Source: Streptomyces ficellus
Lineage (GTDB): Bacteria > Actinomycetota > Actinomycetes > Streptomycetales > Streptomycetaceae
Assembly: GCF_009739905.1 (NCBI RefSeq)
Contig: NZ_CP034279.1
Span: forward strand, 3,224,001 to 3,288,000
Length of the DNA: 64,000 bases
Direction of reading: 5' to 3'
Positions 26,336-35,447 of this stretch are shown in pieces; the stretch's first letter is position 1; every line of letters starts with the position of its first letter. The translations under genes were made by a program, and so were the position numbers. A model generated the notes under the pieces. It saw only the letters and a program-made list of their open reading frames with translations, was not told where the DNA came from and made no database searches.

Positions 26336-26527
26336 ATGGCCCCTCGCGCCGGTAAATGGCAGCGTGTGCCCCTCATCCCACAGAGCAGGCAAGCGACGGA
26401 GACCGAGACGGTCCCCGTCTATTCGTCGTTGTTGCGCGAATGGAGAGCGCTGGGCCGGGCGGTCCCCGGACTGCCGGACCACGAGTGGGACGTTCTGGTC
26501 TCCCGCCCCGTGTGGCCCAGCCGTTGA
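26336..26527 (+). CDS. Small hypothetical protein
   Basis: 63 aa (MAPRAGKWQRVPLIPQSRQA..., ending HEWDVLVSRPVWPSR), with GAAAGG ten bases before the ATG. Basic N-terminus, no signal peptide or membrane segment. I do not recognise a family. The frame has the Streptomyces third-position GC bias only moderately, so it may not be a real gene. Confidence 0.45.
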   Translation: MAPRAGKWQRVPLIPQSRQATETETVPVYSSLLREWRALGRAVPGLPDHEWDVLVSRPVWPSR

Positions 26528-26706
26528 GCCATCTGCCTCCTGCCGGTGCTCGGCGGTTCGAGTGAATCGGTGCGGAAAGCAGCCGCAGTGGTGTCTTTCC
26601 GCTTTCGCATTCGTTGTGATTTTCGCAGTGGAAGCCGGGCCGGATCTCGGCCCGCCCGTCACGAAATCCGTGGCACGACTTCCTCCTGTGGAAAGGACCC
26701 GAAACT

Positions 26707-26940
26707 ATGAAGTGCAAGAAGGCTGCGGTGGCCGTCGCCGGTATCGTCATGGCGCTGGGCGCGGCCGCGCCGGCCGTCGCCGACGCCGAGGCCGAGGGTG
26801 CCGCCATCGGCTCGCCGGGCGTCCTGTCCGGCAACGTCGTCCAGGTGCCGGTGCACATCCCGGTCAACGTGTGCGGCAACACCATCAACATCATCGCGCT
26901 GCTGAACCCGGCCTTCGGGAACGTCTGCATCAACAAGTGA
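26707..26940 (+). CDS. Short chaplin (ChpH-like), copy 1
   Basis: 77 aa: signal peptide to about AVADA, then one chaplin domain (GSPGVLSGNVVQVPVHIPVN, then VCGNTINIIALLNPAFGN and VCINK). The two cysteines of the domain form the disulphide of ChpH-type chaplins. Short chaplins self-assemble into amyloid fibrils at the air-water interface and make aerial hyphae hydrophobic. A strong hairpin terminator follows. Confidence 0.95.
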   Translation: MKCKKAAVAVAGIVMALGAAAPAVADAEAEGAAIGSPGVLSGNVVQVPVHIPVNVCGNTINIIALLNPAFGNVCINK

Positions 26941-26968
26941 CGCAGCGTCAGGCCTCGGCCGCGTGATC

Positions 26969-27000
26969 GCCGGTCCCGGAGCGCTCCGGGACCGGCTTTT
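26969..27000 (+). terminator. Terminator after chaplin 1
   Basis: Perfect self-complementary 28 bases (26969-26982 pairing with 26983-26996) followed by TTTT, 29 bases past the chaplin stop. Confidence 0.85.
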
Positions 27001-27140
27001 CCGTTCCCGGATGCCCCAACCGGGCGATGAAATTCCCCAACGGGCTAGTGAGGCCCGGCACCGCGATCCCGTAAGGCCCATTAAGAATACTTTTGCTCCG
27101 AGTGGCTGGCGAAATCCTGACGCCTGGCGAAGGAGCGGAC

Positions 27141-28538
27141 ATGGGTCACCGGAGAGTGAAGACGAGGGGCGCGCGGCGGGGGGTGCTCGCCGCCGGGCTG
27201 CTGAGCGTACTGCTGGCCGGTTCCCTGGTGTCGGCGCCGTCCGGCCACGCCCGCGAACCGGAGCCGGACGGGGGCGGGGGCGGGACCACGCCGGTGACCG
27301 AGCCGGCCGTCGAGACGGACACGGGCCCGGGCCCCGCACCCGCGGCGGGGCTGGAGCGCGGCCAGGCGGCCGGTGAGGAACCGGACACGGGCGCGCCGGA
27401 GGGGACCGGTGAGGAACCGGACACGGCCGGGCCGGAGGAGGCCGCCCAGGAGACGCGCACCGCGATGGGGGCCTATCTGGACTACGGACCCCGCGGCATC
27501 CACCGCATGGCGGGGCTGACCAAGTGGCTCGGCGGCACCGAGCTGCGAGTCGGTCACACCTACCTGCCCGGCGACGTGTGGACCAACATCGAGGGCCGCC
27601 CCGGGTTCCTGGAGCACTGGGCGCAGTGGCGGCGGGCCGCCGACGACCGGCTGTTCGTCCTCAACGTGCCCATGCTGGAGCGCAACGAGAGCCACCTGCC
27701 GGACCCGGTGGTGCGCCAGTTGCTGCGCCTGGGCGCGGACGGGCGGTTCGACCGGCACTTCCGGGCGCTCGGCGAGCGGCTCGTGCGGGTCGGCGTGCCG
27801 GACACCGTGGTCGTCCTCGGCTGGGAGATGAACGGCATCACGTACTCGCACCGCTGCGGCCCCGATCCGGAGGCCTGGAAGACGTACTGGAAGCGCATCG
27901 TGACCACCATGCGCGCGGTGCCGGGGCAGCGGTTCCGCTTCGACTTCGCGCCCAACCGGGGGCGGGACGCCATTCCGTGGACCGAGTGCTACCCCGGGGA
28001 CGACGTCGTCGACATCATCGGCATGGACTCGTACGACCAGCCCCCGGGCGAGTCCTTCGACGAGCAGGTGAACCAGCCCTACGGCCTGCGGCACCACGTG
28101 GAGTTCGCCGCCGCCCACGGCAAGCCGGTCTCGTACCCGGAGTGGGGGCTGTTCCGCAACGGCGACAACCCGGAGTACATGCGGCGCATGCTGGAGTGGA
28201 TCGAGCGGAACAAGCCGCTATACCACACCATCACCGACTACTGTCCGCACGGCGTCTGGCAGTGCGACCAGAACCCGAAGTCGTCCGTGGTGTTCCGCGA
28301 GATGCTCTCCGGCAAGGGAGACCCGACGGCGCCGGCACCCCAGCCGGAGCAGCCCACGCAGCCGGAACCCGAGCAGCCCGAGCAGCCCGAGCAGCCTCAG
28401 CCGCCCGAGCAGCCCGAGGCACCCACCCAGCCCACCCAGCCGGCCTGTACGCCACTGGATCTCGGCGCGTGGGTCGAGAAGTGGATCGGCCGCAAGCTCT
28501 GCGTCCGGCTGGAGTGGCGCCGAAGCGTCAGCTCCTGA
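27141..28538 (+). CDS. Secreted GH26-type beta-mannanase-like glycoside hydrolase
   Basis: 465 aa from ATG 27141 (AAGGAGCGGAC upstream). Signal peptide, Glu/Pro/Gly-rich linker (to about residue 110), then a GH26-like (beta/alpha)8 domain. The likely acid/base glutamate is in VVVLGWEMNG and the likely nucleophile in KPVSYPEWGL. A Pro-Glu-Gln repeat linker (about residues 395-440) precedes a short C-terminal Cys-containing stretch. It ends convergent with, and overlapping by 11 nt, the exopolysaccharide operon, so it may trim or release that polymer. Confidence 0.8.
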   Translation: MGHRRVKTRGARRGVLAAGLLSVLLAGSLVSAPSGHAREPEPDGGGGGTTPVTEPAVETDTGPGPAPAAGLERGQAAGEEPDTGAPEGTGEEPDTAGPEEAAQETRTAMGAYLDYGPRGIHRMAGLTKWLGGTELRVGHTYLPGDVWTNIEGRPGFLEHWAQWRRAADDRLFVLNVPMLERNESHLPDPVVRQLLRLGADGRFDRHFRALGERLVRVGVPDTVVVLGWEMNGITYSHRCGPDPEAWKTYWKRIVTTMRAVPGQRFRFDFAPNRGRDAIPWTECYPGDDVVDIIGMDSYDQPPGESFDEQVNQPYGLRHHVEFAAAHGKPVSYPEWGLFRNGDNPEYMRRMLEWIERNKPLYHTITDYCPHGVWQCDQNPKSSVVFREMLSGKGDPTAPAPQPEQPTQPEPEQPEQPEQPQPPEQPEAPTQPTQPACTPLDLGAWVEKWIGRKLCVRLEWRRSVSS

Positions 28539-29739
28539 GCCGCCGCACCCAGGCACGGTCGCGCAGCCGGTCCGCCGCCCAGCGGCGGCCGGCCGCGCAG
28601 CCGGCCAGGAGCAGCAGGGGCGCCGCCGTCCGCCGCCGGGCCAACAACAGCCGCTGGTTGACGACCGGTTCCGGCCGCCAGTGGCTCTTGTACGGTTCGC
28701 GGCCGCGCAACAGGCTGAGCGTGGTCCGGCCGCCGGCGCTGCTCTCGCGGGCGCCGTTGCGCAGCAGGAGGGTCGCCACGTCGACCTTCCCGGCCCGCAG
28801 CACCGGGTCCGCCCCGTACAGGTAGCCGCCGGACAGTAGCGGCGACATCAGGGTGAGGTCCGCGGCGACCACGTCGCCGGCCAGGCGGAACTCCGTCACC
28901 ATCGCGTCCCCCGACTCCACCATCGGCCGCACCGCGCGCTGGAGGTGCTCGGCGAACCGGGGCCGGAGGTGCTCCGGCGTCACGCCCCGGTCCGCCCACT
29001 GGCGCTGGTGCAGGTCCAGCAGCCGCCGCAGCGCCTGCGGGACCTCGGCGGGCGGGACGACGTGCGTCTCGATGCCCAGCCGGTCGAGTTTGCGGAGCTT
29101 GGAGCGGGCGCGCTGGGCGCGGGACGACGGCAGCCGGCCGACCAGCCCGTCGATGGACAGGGCGGGCAGCTCCATGCAGACGGAGTCGGGCAGGCGGCGG
29201 CGCGGGCCGCGCCAGCACGCGTACACCCGCTGGGCGGCGGCCTCGGCCCGGACCTCCCGGAGGTCGATCACGGCGGTACGGGCCAGCCGGCGCAGCGCTT
29301 CGGCGAGTACCGGTACCGCCTCGTCGGCGTGAGCGTCGTCGACGAGGACGTCGGAGAAGTCGGTGATCGCCCCACCGAGGGGGGTCAGCACCGGCAGCGG
29401 CACGCGCTCCAGCCGCAGCGGCGCCGCCGCGACGAGCCGCCCGTTCCGGCGCACCAGGACGACACGGAGCCGGCCGGGGGTGCCGTACGACACCCACCAG
29501 GAGTGCAGCCAGGGGTGGGACTGGAAGGGGGTGGCCGTGGCGCAGCGCCGGTAGAGGCCCGTCCAGTCCCGCGCGAGCCGGCCGAACGCCTCGCCGTCCC
29601 GGCACACGCCGACGTCCCAGACCGCCGCGCCGGGGCCGTCCCCCGGCGCCGCACCGGGACCGGCGGCCGTACCCGAGCCAACAGCCGTATCCGCGTCGAC
29701 GGCCGTACCCGGGGCGGCCGTCGGCGCCGTTCGGGTCAT
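28528..29739 (-). CDS. CelD/FemAB-like GNAT acyltransferase, last gene of exopolysaccharide operon
   Basis: 403 aa from ATG 29739. A variable Ala/Gly/Thr-rich N-terminus (about 40 residues) is followed by a BioF2-like/CelD acetyltransferase domain: TPFQSHPWLHSWWVSYG, LGGAITDFSDVLVD, then a second GNAT half with LAGDVVAADLTLMSPLLSGGYLYGADP. Such proteins modify polysaccharides with acyl or aminoacyl groups. The start overlaps the Wzz-like gene stop (ATGA). It is the eighth and last member of the operon that begins at 38334. Confidence 0.85.
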   Translation of the reverse strand: MTRTAPTAAPGTAVDADTAVGSGTAAGPGAAPGDGPGAAVWDVGVCRDGEAFGRLARDWTGLYRRCATATPFQSHPWLHSWWVSYGTPGRLRVVLVRRNGRLVAAAPLRLERVPLPVLTPLGGAITDFSDVLVDDAHADEAVPVLAEALRRLARTAVIDLREVRAEAAAQRVYACWRGPRRRLPDSVCMELPALSIDGLVGRLPSSRAQRARSKLRKLDRLGIETHVVPPAEVPQALRRLLDLHQRQWADRGVTPEHLRPRFAEHLQRAVRPMVESGDAMVTEFRLAGDVVAADLTLMSPLLSGGYLYGADPVLRAGKVDVATLLLRNGARESSAGGRTTLSLLRGREPYKSHWRPEPVVNQRLLLARRRTAAPLLLLAGCAAGRRWAADRLRDRAWVRRLRS

Positions 29740-30392
29740 ACCAGCGCCTCCGCTTGCGTCACCGGTCCGGGCACGGTGCCGTACCGGGTGCGCTCCCCGC
29801 GGCGCGGGTACCGGGGGCGGACCAGCAGGGCGAGCCCGCCGAGCAGGCCGCCCGCGCAGCCGCCGACGAGCGCGGAGAGCGACGGGGACGGCGAGACGGG
29901 GCTCGTCGGGGTGGCCGCCCGGGTGAACTGAAGGACCTTCACGCCCGTGCTGCCCTGCGTGTGGGAGCCCTTGTCCACCAGGGCCCGCGCCACGCTGTCG
30001 GCCATCCCGGCCGCGGTCGCGGCGACGGCCGCCCGCGCGGTGATCGCGATCATCGGGGCGTCGGGCGAGGTCGCCGCCTGGACGTTCGCCCGCAGGGTCC
30101 GCGCCGACACGCCGGCCGCGACCTGGGCGTCGCCGGTGACCGCGATGTCGGTGGCGACCCTCCCGTACGCCTGCGCCAGTCCCATCGCGCCGGCCGGGTC
30201 GGACTTCGCGGACGGGACGACGATGACGTAGCTCGTCGCCGCGTACTCGGGCGTGGCGAGCAGCCCGTACCCGCCGCCGGCCAGGACGCCCAGGAGGGCC
30301 GCGGCGGGGACGAGCCACCGGCGGCGGGTGCGTTTGAGGCGGGTGAGCCAGCCGATCGCGCGGCGTACGGCAAGGGACTGGGTCGTGGTCAT
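29736..30392 (-). CDS. Wzz/YveK-like chain-length determinant protein
   Basis: 218 aa with two membrane helices: LVPAAALLGVLAGGGYGLL near residues 26-45 and LSALVGGCAGGLLGGLALLV near 170-190. Between them is an extracytoplasmic domain, the layout of polysaccharide co-polymerases. There is no fused tyrosine kinase domain. It probably sets polymer length together with the polymerase-like protein in the same operon. 7 nt separates it from the upstream glycosyltransferase. Confidence 0.82.
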   Translation of the reverse strand: MTTTQSLAVRRAIGWLTRLKRTRRRWLVPAAALLGVLAGGGYGLLATPEYAATSYVIVVPSAKSDPAGAMGLAQAYGRVATDIAVTGDAQVAAGVSARTLRANVQAATSPDAPMIAITARAAVAATAAGMADSVARALVDKGSHTQGSTGVKVLQFTRAATPTSPVSPSPSLSALVGGCAGGLLGGLALLVRPRYPRRGERTRYGTVPGPVTQAEALV

Positions 30393-30399
30393 CGGCGAC

Positions 30400-31509
30400 T
30401 CACTTCGTCCGGGAGCTCGTCGCGAGCTCGTCGTACAGGGACATCAACTGCTGTGCGCTGCGCGCGATGTCGTAGCGGTGCACGGCGGCCGGCACGGGGA
30501 GGCGCTCGCGGGTGACCGACGCCAGCGCGGCGGCCACCTCGGGGGCCGTCCCGCCGATCCGGCGCGCGCCGGGCGCGTCGCCGGGCGGCAGGTCGTCGAG
30601 CGCGGGGCACGCCACGTACCGGACGGGCAGGCCGGCGGCGAGCGCCTCGACGATCGCGAGGCCGAACGCCTCGTCGGGGGACGTCGACACGAACACGTCC
30701 ATCGCCGACAGCAGTTCCGGCAGGCCGCGGTCCACCGCGCCCGCCCACACCACCCGGTCCGCCGCCCCGCCCTCCCGGGCCACCCGCTCCAGCCGCTCCC
30801 GCTGCTCGCCCTCCCCCACCAGCAGCAGCCGGGCGTCGCCGGGCACCGCGGCCACCGCCCGGATCAGCGTGTCGAACCGCTTGCCCGCCGCGAGCCGCCC
30901 CACCCCGCCGACGACGTACGCGTCGGGCGCGAGCCCCAGGCGCCGCCGGGCCGCCCGCCGCGCGGCGGGGTCGAAGGCGAAGCGCGGTACGTCGATGCCG
31001 TTCGGCACGACCCGGATGCGCGCCGGGTGCACGCCCCACCCGGCGAGGCGGCGGGCGACCGTGTCGGAGACGGCGACCGTCGCGTGGCCGAGCCGTTCGC
31101 CGGCCAGGTACAGGGCGCGGGCGCCCGTGCTGAGACGCCGGCCCTCGATCTGCGCGGCGCCCAGGGAGTGTTCGGTCGCGACGACCGTCCGGACGCCGGC
31201 GAGCCGGGCGGCGAGCCGCCCGTACAGACAGGCCCGGTACAGGTGGGTGTGGACGACGTCGAAGCGGCCGTGCCGGACCAGCCGGGTGAGGCGGGGCAGG
31301 GCGGACAGGTCGCGGTTGCCGCGCATGCCCAGGTGGGTGACCGGCACCCCGTCGGCGCGGAGGGCGTCGGCGACGGGGCCGGGGTTGGTGAGCGTGACGA
31401 CGCTGCTGCGGACGCGGTCCATGTGCGGCAGCAGCAGGCGCAGTTGCTGCTCGGCGCCGCCGATGCCGAGTCCGGTGATGACGTGCAGGACGTTGAGCGG
31501 CGACCTCAT
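30400..31509 (-). CDS. GT4-type glycosyltransferase (exopolysaccharide operon)
   Basis: 369 aa GT-B enzyme. N-terminal acceptor domain begins NVLHVITGLGIGGAEQQLRLL with the GGAE loop. The C-terminal donor domain has GVGRLAAGKRFDTLIRA, LLLVGEGEQRERLE and SPDEAFGLAIVEALAAGLPV, where the E(x7)E pair binds the nucleotide sugar. Cytoplasmic, adds a sugar to the lipid-linked repeat unit. ATGA overlap with the deacetylase gene upstream. Confidence 0.92.
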   Translation of the reverse strand: MRSPLNVLHVITGLGIGGAEQQLRLLLPHMDRVRSSVVTLTNPGPVADALRADGVPVTHLGMRGNRDLSALPRLTRLVRHGRFDVVHTHLYRACLYGRLAARLAGVRTVVATEHSLGAAQIEGRRLSTGARALYLAGERLGHATVAVSDTVARRLAGWGVHPARIRVVPNGIDVPRFAFDPAARRAARRRLGLAPDAYVVGGVGRLAAGKRFDTLIRAVAAVPGDARLLLVGEGEQRERLERVAREGGAADRVVWAGAVDRGLPELLSAMDVFVSTSPDEAFGLAIVEALAAGLPVRYVACPALDDLPPGDAPGARRIGGTAPEVAAALASVTRERLPVPAAVHRYDIARSAQQLMSLYDELATSSRTK

Positions 31510-32234
31510 GACACGAGCACCGGGGCGCGCCGCACCCCGTGCAGCCGGCGCTTGGCGTGCAGCCGCCAGCCGGTGTCGCGCTCCCCGATGTGCACCCGCG
31601 GCAGGGCGTACACCCCGTTCGCCGCACCGGGGTCGATGGCGGCGGCGTACGCGTACCCGGCCTCGCGGACGGCGCGCGCGGCACGCTGGTTGACGTGCCC
31701 GTAGGGGTAGCAGAAGCCGTCCGGGGCGGTGCCGGTGACCGCGCGGAGCGCCTCGCGGCTGGCGGCCGTCTCCTCGCGCAGCTCCTCCTCGGGGGCGGCG
31801 GACAGGGAGACGTGCGTCAGCCCGTGCGAGCCGATCTCCATGCCGGCGGCGGCACAGCGGCGGACCCCGTCCTCGGTGAGCAGCGGCTTGCGCGGGCCGA
31901 GCGCGTCCCAGTCGTTGGCGCCGCCGAGCCGGCCGGGGAGGACGTAGACGGTGGCGGTGCACTCGTGGCGGCGCAGGATCGGGACGGCGTTGTCGAGGAA
32001 GTCGGCGTACCCGTCGTCGAAGGTGAGGCCGACCAGTCCGCGCGTGTCGCCGTGGCGGGCCGCGTACAGCAGCAGCTGCCGTACGCCGACCCCGCGCAGG
32101 CCGTGGTCGCGCAGCCAGCGCAGCTGCTTGTCGAGGCGGGCGGGGGAGACGGTCACGTGGTACGGGTCGTCGTCCGTGGTGTCGTCGATCGAGTGGTACA
32201 TCGCGACCCACAGAGGGATCTTCGGCTGGTTCAT
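31506..32234 (-). CDS. Polysaccharide deacetylase (NodB domain)
   Basis: 242 aa CE4 deacetylase. Motif 1 LTFDDGYADF supplies the catalytic base and metal Asp; motif 2 SHGLTH gives the two metal histidines; YPYGHVN follows. It has no signal peptide, so it either acts in the cytoplasm on the lipid-linked precursor or is exported another way. It may expose amino groups on the exopolymer. Its start overlaps the flippase gene stop. Confidence 0.9.
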   Translation of the reverse strand: MNQPKIPLWVAMYHSIDDTTDDDPYHVTVSPARLDKQLRWLRDHGLRGVGVRQLLLYAARHGDTRGLVGLTFDDGYADFLDNAVPILRRHECTATVYVLPGRLGGANDWDALGPRKPLLTEDGVRRCAAAGMEIGSHGLTHVSLSAAPEEELREETAASREALRAVTGTAPDGFCYPYGHVNQRAARAVREAGYAYAAAIDPGAANGVYALPRVHIGERDTGWRLHAKRRLHGVRRAPVLVS

Positions 32235-34000
32235 GTACGGGCCTTCGCAAGCCGGCGGAACGGGTTGGCGGTTCGGACGAGGGAGGGGACCAGCGGGGCG
32301 CGCAGGGCGCAGGCGGTGGCGGTGAACGCGGCCGTGACGGCGGTGGCGGCGAGCGCCACGGCGAGCGCCGGCGGGCCGGCCGCGCACCACCAGCCGGCCG
32401 CGGTGGCGACGGCGGCGGCCGCGGCGAGCCGCAGCAGCCCGGCGACGAGGCCTCGGGCGTCCAGCGGGACGCTCTGGCGGCGCAGGCCGAACAGGAGCAG
32501 GGCGGCCGTCACGGTGATGCCGAGGGCGTTGGCGGCGGCGATGCCGGGCGCGCCGAACGGCCCGGCCCAGGCCCCGCCCGCGGCGGCGTTCAGCGCGATG
32601 CCGCCGAGCATGGCGGCGGCCGGGTACCACAGGGGGCGGGAGGCGGAGAAGTAGCAGCGTACGAGGGCGCCGACCAGCGTGTGGCCGAGCAGCCCGAGGG
32701 CGTACACCCGCATGACGGTCGCGGTGGCGGCGGTGTCGGCGGCATCGAACGCACCGCGCTGGAAGAGCAGGTGCACGATCTGCGGCGCGGCGGCCACGAC
32801 GGTCGCGGCGCCGACGAGGACGATCACACCGGCGAGCAGCAGGTCCCGTTCGGCCCGCCGCCGGGCGGTGCCGGTGTCGCCGGCCGCGAGCGCCCGCGCG
32901 ACGACGGGGAAGCTGACCGTGCACAGCATCAGCGAGAGCACCATCGGCAGTTGGGCGACCTTCTGCGCGTAGTTGAGGTGCGAGATCGCCCCGCCGGGCA
33001 GCGGCGCGGCCAGGAACCGTTCGACCAGCACCTGCGACTGCCGGCTCACCGCGAACACGACCACCGGCGCGAGCGCGGCCAGGAGGAGGCGGGGCGGCGG
33101 GGCGGACGCGTCCGGTCGCTGCCCCGCCGGTGCGCCGGGCGGCGCCGCGGGCGCACGCAGGTGCCGCCACAGGACCGGCGCCTGGATCAGCACCATCAGC
33201 ACGCCGCCCGCCGCGACCCCGGCCGCCGCCGCGCGTACGCCCCAGCCGGGCGGGCCGAGGAGGAGGACCGCCGCGATGATGCCGGCGTTGTACGCGACGT
33301 AGATCGCGGCGGGCGCGAGGAACCTGCCGTGCGCGCGGAGCGCCGCGCTGCAGTAGCCGGCGAGCGCGAAGGAGAGCAGGCAGGTGGCGGTCAGCCGGGT
33401 GCAGTCGACGGCCAGCCGGCGCTCCGGCAGCCCGGGCGCCAGCAGGTCGACGAACCCCGGTGCGGCGAGCGCCAGCAGCGCGGCCGCCACGCCGGTGCCG
33501 AGGACCGTCTTCGGGAGGGTGGCCCTGACCAGCGCCTGTACGGGGTCGAGCCGGAGGCCGGGGCCGTGGTCGCGGTCCGTCCGGCGCGCGAGGGCGGCGG
33601 CGAAGGCGGGTACGAGGACGAGGGCCATGCCGTCCTCGATCAGCAGCGTGGCCGCGAACTCGGGCACGGTCCAGGCGACGAGGAACGCGTCGGTACCGCC
33701 GCCCGCCCCGAACTCGTGCGCCAGCAACTGGTCCCGGACCAGCCCCAGCAGGGCGCCGACCGCCGTGAGGGCGGCCGTGAGCGCGGCCGCCCGGGCGAGG
33801 AGGCGACTGGAGGGCGCCCACCCCCGGCCGGTGCCCCGCGGCGCGGCCCGCTCGGCGACCGCGACCCGCCGCGGGGTGTCGCGCGGCGCATCGGGGCGGG
33901 TGCGGTGCGGCGGGGCGGCGTCGTGCGGGGCGTCGTGCAGGGCGTCGAGCGGTGCGTCGTGCTGCGCGCCGCGCGGGGCGCTCCGTGGTACGTCAGCCAT
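32231..34000 (-). CDS. MOP-superfamily lipid-linked oligosaccharide flippase (MurJ/Wzx-like)
   Basis: 589 aa. A His/Pro/Arg-rich cytoplasmic extension (about 60 residues) precedes roughly 14 transmembrane helices. The first helix region reads AAALTAALTAVGALLGLVRDQLLAHEFGAGGGTDAFLVAW, in parts: GLVRDQLLA and GTDAFLVAW, the MviN/MurJ signature. In this operon it most likely flips the completed exopolysaccharide repeat unit rather than lipid II. The 8-nt overlap with the polymerase gene indicates coupled translation. Confidence 0.88.
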   Translation of the reverse strand: MADVPRSAPRGAQHDAPLDALHDAPHDAAPPHRTRPDAPRDTPRRVAVAERAAPRGTGRGWAPSSRLLARAAALTAALTAVGALLGLVRDQLLAHEFGAGGGTDAFLVAWTVPEFAATLLIEDGMALVLVPAFAAALARRTDRDHGPGLRLDPVQALVRATLPKTVLGTGVAAALLALAAPGFVDLLAPGLPERRLAVDCTRLTATCLLSFALAGYCSAALRAHGRFLAPAAIYVAYNAGIIAAVLLLGPPGWGVRAAAAGVAAGGVLMVLIQAPVLWRHLRAPAAPPGAPAGQRPDASAPPPRLLLAALAPVVVFAVSRQSQVLVERFLAAPLPGGAISHLNYAQKVAQLPMVLSLMLCTVSFPVVARALAAGDTGTARRRAERDLLLAGVIVLVGAATVVAAAPQIVHLLFQRGAFDAADTAATATVMRVYALGLLGHTLVGALVRCYFSASRPLWYPAAAMLGGIALNAAAGGAWAGPFGAPGIAAANALGITVTAALLLFGLRRQSVPLDARGLVAGLLRLAAAAAVATAAGWWCAAGPPALAVALAATAVTAAFTATACALRAPLVPSLVRTANPFRRLAKART

Positions 34001-35447
34001 GTGCGCCCCCCGCGTTCCGGGCGCCGGACCGGGAGGCGGCGGCGCGGGTCTGCGGGGCGGGCGCGGTCCGCGGGCCGACTGGGCGTGAGGAGAGGGCCGG
34101 TCCCGTCGACCCCACCGGCATCATCGGCGGGCCGCCCCGCGGGTCGGCCGGGCACGGCGTCCCGGCCGGCTGGGGCGGGGCGAAGGCCCACCACGCGGCC
34201 AGGCCCAGCACCAGGGCCGTGAGGACCGTCGCGGGGCCGCCGATGTCCGCGTACGCGAAGTCGACGAGCTGCCAGACCAGCAGGCCCACCGCGACCAGCC
34301 CGCAGGCCGGGGCCGCACCGCCGGCCCGGGCGTCCACCAGGCGCCGCAGGGCGCAGACCAGCAGGGCGAGCCAGCTGCCGGCGACGGTCAGGAGCCCCAG
34401 CAGCCCCTGCTCGCCCAGCACCAGCAGGTACATGTTGTGCGGCGACAGCAGCGGCTGGCGCTGGAAACCCCGGCCGGCGCCCGCGGTGTCGCTGCCCGAC
34501 GACAGGGCCAGCGAGGCGTGACCGTCCCGGTAGTGGGGGAAGCCCTTGAGCCCGACGCCCGTGAGCGGTTCGGCGCGCCACATCCCGGCCGCCGCCGCCC
34601 ACATGGTGTACCGGTCGGTGACCGAGCGGTCGGGGGCGGCGGTGACCTGCGAGATGCTCGCGACGCGTTCCTGGACCAGTTGCGAGCCGACGCCCAGCCC
34701 GGCCACCAGGACCACGCCGAGCGCGCCCGCCGCGAGGCCCACCCGCAGCGCCCGCCGCACCCCGCACAGGGCGAGGAGGAGCGCGCAGGCCGCCACGGTC
34801 GCGATCCAGGCGCCCCGGCTGAACGACACCACCAGCGGCACGGCCAGCAGCCCGCCGCACACCAGGGCCCACGCCCGGGCGCGCCGCCCCGGTGACCCGA
34901 GCGCGATCCCGGTGGCGGCGACGATCCCGTACGCGACGACCGTGGCCATCCCCATCACGTCCGTCGCCCCGAACGTCCCGACCGCCCGGACGTCCTCGCC
35001 CATGTACGAGGCGCCCGTGCCGGTGAGGTACTGGGTGACGCCGATCGCGCCCTGCGCGAGGGCCAGCGCGATCACCGCCCAGGCGACCACGGTGAAGTCG
35101 CGCCGGTCCCGTACCAGCAGCACCACGGCCGCCGGTACGAGGACGAAGACCTGGAGGTAGCGGGCGACGCCCGGGAGGCTCGCCGCCGGGTCGTGGGAGG
35201 CGACGGCGGCGGTGCAGATGCCCAGCACGGGCAGGCCGAGGACGACGGCCGCCGTCCGGGTGAGCGGCCTGGCCCGGTCCCGGAGCAGCCGTACCGCGCA
35301 GGCGACGACCAGCACGGCGGACGCCGCGTCCGCCACCGTGCCGGTGCCGGAGCCGCCGTCCGCGCCGTCCGGTGGCGGTACGGCGAGCAGTGCGACGACC
35401 GCGAGCAGGGGCAGGAGCGGCGCCCAGCGGGTGAGGGGCCACCGCAT
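33993..35447 (-). CDS. O-antigen ligase/polymerase-like membrane protein (Wzy/WaaL)
   Basis: 484 aa with about 10-12 hydrophobic helices and a large outer loop (about residues 255-345). The loop carries the WaaL-type segment AEPLTGVGLKGFPHYR and LLSPHNMYLLVLGEQGLLG. The His in SPHN and the Arg in FSRGAW are features of O-antigen polymerases/ligases. It probably polymerises flipped repeat units on the outer leaflet. The start at ATG 35447 overlaps the priming transferase stop. The C-terminal tail is Pro-rich and disordered. Confidence 0.87.
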   Translation of the reverse strand: MRWPLTRWAPLLPLLAVVALLAVPPPDGADGGSGTGTVADAASAVLVVACAVRLLRDRARPLTRTAAVVLGLPVLGICTAAVASHDPAASLPGVARYLQVFVLVPAAVVLLVRDRRDFTVVAWAVIALALAQGAIGVTQYLTGTGASYMGEDVRAVGTFGATDVMGMATVVAYGIVAATGIALGSPGRRARAWALVCGGLLAVPLVVSFSRGAWIATVAACALLLALCGVRRALRVGLAAGALGVVLVAGLGVGSQLVQERVASISQVTAAPDRSVTDRYTMWAAAAGMWRAEPLTGVGLKGFPHYRDGHASLALSSGSDTAGAGRGFQRQPLLSPHNMYLLVLGEQGLLGLLTVAGSWLALLVCALRRLVDARAGGAAPACGLVAVGLLVWQLVDFAYADIGGPATVLTALVLGLAAWWAFAPPQPAGTPCPADPRGGPPMMPVGSTGPALSSRPVGPRTAPAPQTRAAASRSGARNAGGAHG